Of a stretch of 27,843 bases of DNA, positions 22,801-27,843 are shown one piece after another. Position numbers and translations under genes: made by a program. This DNA is from Plakobranchus ocellatus (lineage: Eukaryota; Mollusca; Gastropoda; Plakobranchidae). Below the pieces are notes generated by a model. It ran no database searches, was not told where the DNA came from, and worked only from the letters and a program-made list of their open reading frames with translations. Location: contig BLXT01001860.1 in NCBI GenBank assembly GCA_019648995.1, forward strand, positions 690,000-717,842, written 5' to 3'. Within the stretch, counting starts at the first letter, position 1, and the number at the start of each line of letters is the position of its first letter.

Positions 22801-23943
22801 ACAAACCTCAAGTCCTTGTTCCATTTGATAACTTGATTAGGAAAAAGTATCACTTTACAAGATTTGTTCTCAAATTAATCTTAAAACTTTTATCTTACCT
22901 ATTGCTTTTGCTTCGTGAAATTTTATGTCTCAAGTCAAAACCTTCATTCGAAGGAACTTGCTCAATTTCTGCCTCTGCCTGGTCTAAATCCTCTCTGAAA
23001 TATATCAGAAACAAAAGATGCTAGATTATATTGCAAAAATATAGGCCTCTACTTTCGAAAAACTTAACTGAAAGAGATTAAATATAAAGTCATTTTTAAA
23101 GATGTAAATCACTAAATGACAAGATGGACCAATGTGTCAGCATTGCCACAGACATTGACTTGGACAAGTAATAGATATGGAAATTTTGGCAGTTTGTTGC
23201 AGCCACTGTCTGTAATTGTATTGACTTTATAACCTCAATTCAAACCGCCTGCTCCCAAGCCCCTGGGCAAAATATAACTACTTTATTAACTAATCTTGGG
23301 TATGTATGGTTACATCTGTTGCTTTTTTATTCCTACGGACAAATTTTATATTTGATCGTTAGGAATTCCACCTTTGCATGGTAACCATTAGTCAAAAAGT
23401 TATAATGAATGTCCTTGAATTGAAAATCTTTTGTACTATAAATGCAAAGTGTACAGTGAGCTTTTTTGAGCCAATGTGAGATTAAGTTCATGCTCAGGGT
23501 CATGAGATCAATTGTATCCCCTAGCCAATATTTGCTGGTAAAACCTTATTCTGAGTGGACTATGTGAATTAAATACTTTGGGAAATTTCTGTAAATAAAT
23601 GGTAAACAAAATAAAGGGAAAAAGAATGAAGGTAAGCTTAAAAAAATAATTACTAATAGCATGATAAAAAATATAATTGTTGGTGTCATCTCATGTATTA
23701 TTAACAGTCATACTTAACATATCTTTTGAAGACTCAAAATTTCAAATTTTAAAATGTCTCCATTTTTCTTACCAGCTTTTGAAAAAGAAAATGGTGTTCT
23801 GATAAAAAAATGTAGCCCTCAGCAGTAAATAGTAGTTTGTAGATAAAAGGAAAAAAGTGTTTTAACTTGACATACGGTACACAATCAGCCCATGAAAATG
23901 TGCTCTGGTTCTCATCATTGCTGGTTTGAAAGATATCTTCCAT
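9694..23943 (-). CDS. SLBP: Histone RNA hairpin-binding protein (stem-loop-binding protein), ten coding exons
   Basis: SLBP binds the conserved 3' stem-loop of replication-dependent histone mRNAs and acts in their processing, export, translation and decay. Seen here: joining ten exons, each with AG acceptor and GT donor, gives 427 residues without a frame break. Residues ~249-322 match the family's RNA-binding domain: [17 protein letters not shown] in exon 8 of the coding set and [20 protein letters not shown] in exon 9, followed by [10 protein letters not shown]. The N-terminal part carries FSWADCV (16-22), a basic Ser/Arg/Gly-rich stretch (~89-135), seven SP/TP sites and RRLEL (223-227). 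The C-terminal part is strongly acidic (~360-400). At 427 residues it is much longer than human SLBP (about 270), mostly through a longer N-terminal region and tail. The start is the first ATG of its exon, in the context GCCATGG, 22 codons before the first splice; an in-frame TGA lies upstream in the same exon. Family call is near certain from the domain; exact N-terminus is inferred. Confidence 0.95.
10041..10102. repeat. Compound GT/AT microsatellite next to the last SLBP acceptor
   Basis: About eight GT units, then GCGTGTATG, then roughly 16 AT units on the plus strand. The pre-mRNA carries the complement, (UA)n followed by (CA)n, ending about 50 bases before the last exon. Confidence 0.95.
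10657..11328. mobile_element. piggyBac-like non-autonomous element, 672 bp
   Basis: TTAA stands at 10653-10656 and 11329-11332, and the ends just inside are inverted: CTCTTAATTTACC on the left, GGTAAATTAAGAG on the right. TTAA duplication and YYCTTWA-type ends are typical of the piggyBac superfamily. The ends are less GC-rich near the tip than classic CCC ends, and a nested TTAA leaves the exact tip uncertain by seven bases. Internal partial copies of the end (AAATTAAGAGTTAT at about 11259) are seen. No transposase is recognised; a 68-residue frame inside (10733-10939) has no family features I know. Confidence 0.7.
11959..12111 (-). CDS. SLBP: SLBP coding exon 9 (RNA-binding domain, second part)
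   Basis: Acceptor gtattctcag, donor GATAA|gtaagt, 153 nt. Encodes residues 280-329: ELRSENFKK, then [41 protein letters not shown]. It holds the family signature SRRSWD-x-Q-[IV]-K-x-W-[KR]. T292 aligns with human Thr171 of the TPNK motif, whose phosphorylation strengthens RNA binding. Here the motif is TPKK, so the Asn is changed. Confidence 0.98.
12112..14353 (-). other. SLBP intron (2242 bp) inside the RNA-binding domain
   Basis: Phase 2 intron, gtaact donor and gtattctcag acceptor, splitting the domain at the VPR-ELR junction. AT-rich with scattered ATCTAGA words; no repeat family, ORF or RNA gene recognised. Confidence 0.85.
14354..14443 (-). CDS. SLBP: SLBP coding exon 8 (RNA-binding domain, first part)
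   Basis: Acceptor cctctgcag, donor CCAAG|gtaact, 90 nt. Encodes residues 250-278, starting [20 protein letters not shown] and ending YRKYIELVP plus the split Arg. This matches the first helix and loop of the SLBP RNA-binding domain (human [20 protein letters not shown]). The conserved YGKNT and Y-x-x-Y-I spacing are kept. Confidence 0.97.
14585..14928. mobile_element. Short inverted-repeat (MITE-like) element, 344 bp
   Basis: The left end TAAGGGACTATTCACAAATG and the right end, read as its reverse complement TAAGGGACCATTCACAAATG, match at 20 of 21 positions counting the next A. No transposase frame lies inside. If the ends are AGGGAC, a TA lies on both sides, compatible with a TA target but too short to prove it. 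Family not assigned. Confidence 0.75.
16563..16757. mobile_element. Repeat unit A with inverted ends
   Basis: Left end TGTGTGTCATCATCACGTCC, right end its reverse complement GGACGTGATGATGACACACA, about 195 bp apart. The perfect inverted ends would let a single strand fold into a hairpin of about 20 bp. MITE-like, but the tandem placement also fits a satellite. No target-site duplication is resolved. Confidence 0.65.
16760..16959. mobile_element. Repeat unit B with inverted ends
   Basis: Second copy beginning two bases after unit A, about 200 bp. Left end TGTGTGTCACCATCAGGTCG is diverged, right end GGACGTGATGTATGACACAC is closer to consensus. The interior aligns with unit A, so the pair is a tandem duplication or two adjacent insertions. 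Confidence 0.65.
17687..17773 (-). CDS. SLBP: SLBP coding exon 7
   Basis: Acceptor aatttattag, donor GAAGA|gtaagt, 87 nt. Encodes residues 221-248, [16 protein letters not shown] then [12 protein letters not shown], ending just before the RNA-binding domain. RRLEL fits the R-x-L-x-hydrophobic cyclin-docking pattern; human SLBP uses a KRKL motif at a comparable place before the domain. Confidence 0.9.
17774..18288 (-). other. SLBP intron (515 bp)
   Basis: Phase 2 intron with gtaata donor and aatttattag acceptor; AT-rich, nothing recognised. Confidence 0.8.
18289..18339 (-). CDS. SLBP: SLBP coding exon 6 (51-nt small exon)
   Basis: Encodes residues 204-219 ([16 protein letters not shown]) with split codons on both sides. 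Acceptor ctaaacccag is the only AG downstream of a long pyrimidine tract; donor is TCATG|gtaata. Both keep frame with the neighbouring exons. KSRRLD is a possible cyclin-docking RxL motif. The small size and in-frame length make it a candidate skipped exon. Confidence 0.8.
18340..20171 (-). other. SLBP intron (1832 bp)
   Basis: Phase 2 intron, gtaagt donor. On the plus strand it has an A27 run (19819-19845) and long A-rich tracts at 18391-18440, which on the transcript form a strong polypyrimidine tract upstream of the short next exon. No element ends or coding stretch recognised. Confidence 0.8.
19819..19845 (+). repeat. A27 homopolymer
   Basis: Uninterrupted run of 27 A on the plus strand, preceded by CGCCCTCGTT. 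Could be a decayed poly(A) tail, but I see no retroposon body or target-site duplication beside it. Confidence 0.9.
20172..20324 (-). CDS. SLBP: SLBP coding exon 5
   Basis: Acceptor caatatttcag, donor GAAGA|gtaagt, 153 nt. Encodes residues 153-202, from [17 protein letters not shown] to [13 protein letters not shown]. Includes S164-P, T180-P-K and S192-P, the last followed by an acidic cluster suited to casein kinase 2. Human SLBP is degraded after phosphorylation of a TTP site in its N-terminal half; whether any of these is the counterpart is inference. Confidence 0.9.
20325..20591 (-). other. SLBP intron (267 bp)
   Basis: Short phase 2 intron, gtaagc donor. T-rich; nothing recognised. Confidence 0.8.
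20592..20783 (-). CDS. SLBP: SLBP coding exon 4 (Ser/Arg/Gly-rich)
   Basis: Acceptor tttactctccag, donor CACAG|gtaagc, 192 nt. Encodes residues 89-151: [16 protein letters not shown], a run of arginines (GRRRRED), then [13 protein letters not shown]. Very basic and probably disordered; SPLR and SPRA are candidate CDK sites. Low-complexity RS/RG content resembles RNA-binding protein tails, but its role here is unknown. Confidence 0.9.
20784..22135 (-). other. SLBP intron (1352 bp) with a minisatellite
   Basis: Phase 2 intron, gtaaac donor and tttactctccag acceptor. Holds the 55-bp minisatellite described separately; the rest is AT-rich with no recognised feature. Confidence 0.8.
21640..22035. 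repeat. Degenerate minisatellite, about 7 copies of a ~55-bp unit
   Basis: The core CCAAAGCATGGTACTAC recurs near 21675, 21731, 21786, 21841, 21896, 21950 and 22019, each followed by a variant of CACTTTCATACTATTGTTG. Spacing is 54-56 bp except the last interval (about 69), which has an insertion. The unit length is not a multiple of three and no conserved frame is kept, so the 113-residue open frame at 21738-22079 on the plus strand reads through the repeat by chance. Confidence 0.85.
22136..22234 (-). CDS. SLBP: SLBP coding exon 3
   Basis: Encodes residues 56-87 ([20 protein letters not shown], then [11 protein letters not shown]). Contains S69-P-R-K, a full CDK consensus S/T-P-x-K. The acceptor chosen (cccgaag) keeps phase with the preceding exon; another AG 12 bases further in would break the frame. 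Donor AACAG|gtaaac. Length 99 nt. Confidence 0.8.
22235..22898 (-). other. SLBP intron (664 bp)
   Basis: Phase 2 intron with gtaaga donor. Its acceptor side is cttttcccgaag. Nothing else recognised in it. Confidence 0.75.
22899..22994 (-). CDS. SLBP: SLBP coding exon 2
   Basis: Acceptor gatatatttcag, donor AATAG|gtaaga. Encodes residues 24-54, acidic at its start ([18 protein letters not shown]) and basic at its end ([10 protein letters not shown]), with split codons at both sides. Length 96 nt, a multiple of three. Confidence 0.85.
22995..23875 (-). other. SLBP intron (881 bp)
   Basis: Phase 2 intron, gtatgt donor, TATATTTCAG acceptor. AT-rich, with a T-rich run; I see no repeat or RNA gene in it. 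Confidence 0.8.
23876..23943 (-). CDS. SLBP: SLBP coding exon 1 (start codon, N-terminal SWA motif)
   Basis: Encodes residues 1-22 plus two bases of a Pro codon, beginning [13 protein letters not shown] and ending FSWADCVP across the splice. The donor is CC|gtatgtcaag. The SWADCVPED stretch resembles the DWASAVEEDE segment of vertebrate SLBP, which lies in the region needed for histone mRNA translation; that functional link is inferred from the motif. Confidence 0.85.
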
Positions 23944-24052
23944 GGCAGGATATTCCAAAATCAAATGATGCTTATCTTGGCTCCAATCACCAACAGTCGG
24001 TCAGTTGAGTCTTTAATTCTGCAGGCACTGTGTTGGAATGAGGCAACAGCAC
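23944..24052 (-). other. SLBP: SLBP 5' untranslated part of the start-codon exon
   Basis: On the minus strand a strong acceptor (pyrimidine-rich, ending CTCATATTCAG) opens this exon at 24052. The sequence down to the ATG at 23943 has no other ATG and has an in-frame TGA, so it reads as 5' UTR. A shorter exon using a weaker AG near the ATG would allow extra upstream coding (frame reads DWSQDKHHLILEYP before the Met), so an alternative N-terminus cannot be excluded. Confidence 0.55.
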
Positions 24053-25197
24053 CTGAATATGAGAGTTGAATTGTTGGGTATCTTTGCATACTGCTATTGA
24101 AGAAATTAAAGAAAATGAAAAAAAATATTGTAGCAATATGATTTTTATTTATGATTAGTTCTTATATGTGATGTCAGATAATAGAATGAATATACTCATA
24201 TAAAAATAAATCTTATAAAAGATAAAATTATCCATTTAGATACATCATGTCAGGGTTTTTTGACATGATGAAAAACAGCAAATAATACATGTAGATGCCT
24301 CAATCTATTATTGTAGCAGAAAATCCTAAAATTAGATCTAAAATTTTGTTGATGTAAATTTTCAACAGCAGAATCGCAACTATTTTGCCAACAGACCTTG
24401 ATTAAAGTTCATAAATTTCATCTAAAATGTTTTCTAACAATACCAGTGCCATATATAGGATTGAGCCAACTGAACCTGATTGAGAAAATCTTTAACTTTT
24501 TTACTAGTAAATTATTACTTTGAAGTAATAGTCTTTATTGTAAATGTAATTTTTGAGAGCTATGCATACATTTTGAACAGCAAAATGACATATAAAGCCA
24601 ACCTGAGCAAATATATTCTAAATGCTAAATGTTGATAACATTAACACACAAATATTGATTGGACTCAAATGTCATATCTAGAGTTGTTACCCCTTATAAA
24701 TAAATATGCTGCCAACATCCATAACTTCAGCCTTTTGAGAATAGAAAGTTACTCTACATTCCATGCTTTTGATATTATGAACTATTTATCTTCATTCAGT
24801 CCTTTAGATGGTGTTTCACTTTACTTTAAATAAATTCTTCTTATTCTTCACCATGATATTTTGCAAGTGAAAAAAAAAGAAGTGAAAGAACTAAAGCTAA
24901 ATCAAAAGGCACTCCAGCACATTATTTTTGGGACCAAAGACAGATCCGAGTCACCATTAAATTGTCTTGAGATAAACTAATGCTGCAATTATCTAGATCT
25001 AGCATCGTTTTTGAGAAGAAACAAGAGAAATTAAAATTTTTTTAATCTAAACATTCTTCTTCCCACTACTTTCCTCAAATAGTTTAAACCCTAATAATTT
25101 GGGACAGATTAAGAAATTTACAATATCTTCTTTCAAGTTGTCACCGCTGCAGAGCTTATTAGATGCAGTTTCTGACTTTATCAATACTCTGAAACGT

Positions 25198-25312
25198 TAA
25201 AGATGCAACTCAACTTGCTTTGACTCAATCTTAAGAAATATGGTTGGAAAGGTAAAGATGCAACTCAACTTATCTTACTCTTTAAAAAAAAAGTTGAGAA
25301 ATATGACTTAAT
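25198..25312. repeat. Tandem duplication, ~55-bp unit
   Basis: TAAAGATGCAACTCAACTT starts at 25198 and again at 25253; both copies continue to a GAGAAATATG or AAGAAATATGG word. The second copy contains an A-rich insertion. Confidence 0.8.
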
Positions 25313-25374
25313 ATTAAAAAAAAAAAGGCAAGAGCAAAAAGTGGATTTGAAGTAAGTAATGCAATTAATCACTC

Positions 25375-25383
25375 TGAAAATTC
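25375..25383. repeat. Left target-site duplication of the MITE
   Basis: TGAAAATTC, identical to 25707-25715. Confidence 0.85.
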
Positions 25384-25706
25384 GGGTCGGTAAGAACACC
25401 CAATTGGACCCAAGCTAATGGTTTATATGTGATAGAAAGAATCACTTACACCTACGAATCCTTTGGAAAAGACAGAAAAAGATAAAAAATAAATTTCATA
25501 CAGTGAAACGTCGCATGACCCTCTTCCATTATCAATGGGTCTTCCTTTCCTTTACTAATTTTAGCAACAGTCTTTCGTAGCATTTGAAGCGAAAAAACAA
25601 CAACAACAACAAAACTGCATTGGCTTTGGACTCCAAGAATAAAGAACAAATGAATTTAGAGATATAAACCATTAGCTTGGGTCCGATTGGGTGTTCTTAC
25701 CAACCG
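25384..25706. mobile_element. MITE, 323 bp with 44-bp inverted ends and 9-bp target duplication
   Basis: The ends 25384-25427 and 25663-25706 are inverted copies matching at 41 of 44 positions (both contain GGTAAGAACACCCAAT and GGACCCAAGCTAATGG). TGAAAATTC stands directly on both sides (25375-25383 and 25707-25715). The interior is unique and has no transposase. A 9-bp duplication is typical of Mutator-like elements; that family assignment is inference. Confidence 0.9.
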
Positions 25707-25715
25707 TGAAAATTC
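25707..25715. repeat. Right target-site duplication of the MITE
   Basis: TGAAAATTC, identical to 25375-25383. Confidence 0.85.
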
Positions 25716-26880
25716 ACATTTAGACAATGACTCACTGTCTTAGCTCAACTAACTTTTGTAGTCTAAGTAAATGTTCTCAACCAGTTATGAGGGAGTGACA
25801 AGATGGCATTTTTTAAAATTCTTTCCCTCTCTTTTAGTGACTTTCATTTTCTCAATAATGAATTAAAATCTTAGAATAAAGAAGTCTTCACTTCTAGACT
25901 TACATAGGTCTGATTTCCCAGAAGTCAAGGTGAATCCTGGTTTCATTTTCAACTTTCAGTTTTTGGTTTCATTTTTATTAAAATTCAAATGAATAAGGCA
26001 AAAAACATATCTATAAAAAAGAGAAATAGGTGGAAAATGGTTAAAAGAGCAAAGATGAAAGAAATACAGGAAGTTTAATCAAGGAAAGCAAAAGAGAGGA
26101 GAAATTTTTAAAAGCTTGTATAAGATATAGCCTAGGAAGCACTGAGGGAAGAAAAGGAGAAGAGAGCAAAAAGGAGGAAAATATGATTAGTACTGCAGTT
26201 TTTAGATCTGTCTTAAGTTTAAAATTGTGGAATTAAATTTGGCTCAATGCCTAGCAAACAGGCCCTAAGATCTTCATGGAGCTCTCTATTTAGTTTGAAA
26301 CTGCCTCAAACACTTAGGCATGATGAATGCCTGAGATCATCTTGTGATCATCTTATAATTGTGATCTATAGGGCCCATGAAGAAAACAAACAATCAAACA
26401 AAATTAAGATTTTTTGGATGAATGAGTATTGTGCAGGAAAGTAGGAGCCTTGCAAATTTTTAAAGCCAATTTTGCAGTTTCCTTTTATGAATGTTCTTGA
26501 TTTACTGAAAACAATCTAGAATCTAGATCTAGATCCTGAATAAAACCTAGAGGAGATCTATTTATTTAGGCTAAAACTTTTGATTCAATAGTCTTACTAA
26601 ATCTATCCAACTATCAATAATAAAACACTGAAAAAATTTGTTTCAATTAAAAAAAAAAAAAAAGTTTATGATATTCGAGGGAGTTAAAGTAAAAAAAAAC
26701 AAAAAAAAAATATCCCTGAAATAAAGTAGGGCCATCTAGACTAGAAATCTAAGCCTAATGTTAAATCTAGCAAATCACCTACTTAAGGTCTTAATATTAA
26801 TTCATATCATATGCTCGTTTAAATCTAGATCTAGGTGTTAGTCTAGACTCCATACGACTCATAATTTTATAGATTTATTA

Positions 26881-26924
26881 GATCTAGATCTAGATCTAGA
26901 TCTAGAATCTAGATCTTGATCTGG
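26881..26924. repeat. GATCTA palindromic hexamer repeat
   Basis: About four perfect GATCTA units followed by diverged ones. Similar TCTAGATCTAGA words are scattered at 26517-26535 and 26823-26835. Confidence 0.9.
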
Positions 26925-27110
26925 ATTCCGCGTGTTAAACCCTGCGAGCAGCTGGAAGTGGAAAGGATAGAACTGACATTCAGATTCAAAATCAAATGGC
27001 TGAACTCTTGAGCTAATTTCATTTCGATTCATAAATGTCAGTAAATATACAGGTATTTTGAGCCTTTCAATCAATTTTGCTAGACGTATTTACCGCAAAG
27101 ATGTTCTTAC

Positions 27111-27200
27111 CGTAAAAGCGAATCTATGCAAGCCAAGCAAACCAAGTTACTAATGTCTAATCTACTATCTAGATCTAAAATTTAGCCCCAGCCTGACTGG
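27111..27200 (-). other. SLBP: Possible 3' part of SLBP non-coding first exon
   Basis: The minus strand has a good donor (TTTACG|gtaagaac) at 27111/27110 and no ATG in the preceding 90 bases, as expected for an untranslated first exon. The upstream end is not visible, and a second donor-like gtaaat lies 16 bases on. Inference only. Confidence 0.3.
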
Positions 27201-27397
27201 ATTTAGATTTAGGTATTTTCCGGCAGATAACTAAATGAAGACGAAATATGATGAAAAATTCACACTTATAATTGTTTAAGCAAGTCCAATATCTGTATTA
27301 GATAAAGTCAAGCTAAAAATATTTTTTTTTTAATTGTTCAATAAGTTCACATAAGGAGAGGCGTCCCTTTCTGTTGGTTACTGGGGTTACACTGTAA

Positions 27398-27405
27398 TTC
27401 CCGCC
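27398..27405. promoter_or_regulatory. E2F-type site (GGCGGGAA on minus strand)
   Basis: TTCCCGCC on the plus strand, the classic E2F/DP core, about 290 bp upstream of the possible first-exon donor and in a locally GC-richer patch. E2F control would suit a cell-cycle gene such as SLBP, but a single eight-base match is weak. Confidence 0.35.
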
Positions 27406-27772
27406 AGATGAGCTTGCCAGATTTCAGTTGGGAACTTTTTTTTTCTCAACTTAATTTTTGCTCCTCGCTTTTTATATTTGAATAATTTTCAAAATGCGTT
27501 TTGGTAGTTTAGTTTTCCTATCGATTAAGCTTACTCCTGTCCGCTAGGTTTGTTTTCATTGTTATTTTACTTTTGCGGAATGATTATATTATGTATTATA
27601 ATGAGGTGAGCATTTGTTTCACACTTCAATTCTTAAGGGGTATTTATTTTGGCTCCGATCATTTTTTTTTTTTCGAAGTGACTATTTTCCCGAACACTAG
27701 GCAAACCGAACGTAATTTAACGGGACCCGTGCTTGTACCCGTGTAGTATGAGTACGAGTAATCGGTGTTGCT

Positions 27773-27775
<3 letters not shown>

Positions 27776-27835
<60 letters not shown>
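27776..27835 (+). repeat. CT dinucleotide repeat, about 30 units
   Basis: Uninterrupted CT run near the right edge of the window. Confidence 0.97.
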
Positions 27836-27837
<2 letters not shown>

Positions 27838-27843
27838 ATAAAA

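Larger units (their letters stand above)
24053..27110 (-). other. Inferred first (5' UTR) SLBP intron region
   Basis: If the first exon ends at the donor-like TTTACG|gtaagaac near 27111, this is the first intron. It holds a MITE (25384-25706), a tandem duplication (25198-25312) and GATCTA-rich palindromes (26517-26924). No protein-coding exon is recognised; the 71-residue minus frame at 26859-27074 reads RSRSRSRS only because of the GATCTA repeat. Confidence 0.45.

Noticed and set aside
26859..27074. 71-residue minus-strand frame with an RSRSRSRS stretch as an SR-protein exon
   Set aside because: The stretch is a translation of the GATCTA microsatellite.

Overview
This is a eukaryotic, AT-rich, repeat-rich genomic window dominated by one split protein-coding gene on the minus strand. 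Spliced by hand, the gene reads as the histone RNA hairpin-binding protein SLBP. The intron-rich gene, the many short palindromic GATCTA runs and ACATGTA words, and the several short inverted-repeat (MITE-like) elements fit an invertebrate, possibly a gastropod mollusc. That placement is an impression only; the gene itself shows just an animal-type SLBP.

SLBP runs from a start codon at 23943 down to a stop at 9694-9696, in ten coding exons (23876-23943, 22899-22994, 22136-22234, 20592-20783, 20172-20324, 18289-18339, 17687-17773, 14354-14443, 11959-12111, 9694-9988). Together they give 1284 nt and 427 residues with no frame break. All nine introns are phase 2. The protein has an N-terminal SWA-type motif, a long basic Ser/Arg/Gly-rich region with several SP/TP sites and RxL motifs, the ~73-residue RNA-binding domain (residues ~249-322), a second SWA-type motif, and a very acidic tail. 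A 5' untranslated exon begins at or above 24052, and a candidate first exon and promoter lie near 27111-27405. A candidate poly(A) signal lies at 9392-9397.

The introns hold most of the other structure. The last intron has a 672-bp piggyBac-like element flanked by TTAA and a CA/TA microsatellite close to the last acceptor. The intron inside the RNA-binding domain region (14444-17686) has a short inverted-repeat element and a ~1.3-kb array of units bounded by an inverted TGTGTGTCA...CACGTCCAAC motif. The intron at 20784-22135 has a 55-bp minisatellite. The upstream 5' region has a MITE with a 9-bp target-site duplication.

The left 9 kb is mostly non-coding. Near the left edge there is one good candidate exon (756-835, minus strand) of an unrecognised neighbouring gene. 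The window starts with a TAC/TGC trinucleotide repeat and ends in a 30-unit CT repeat. I saw no bacterial genes, CRISPR array, rRNA or convincing tRNA.
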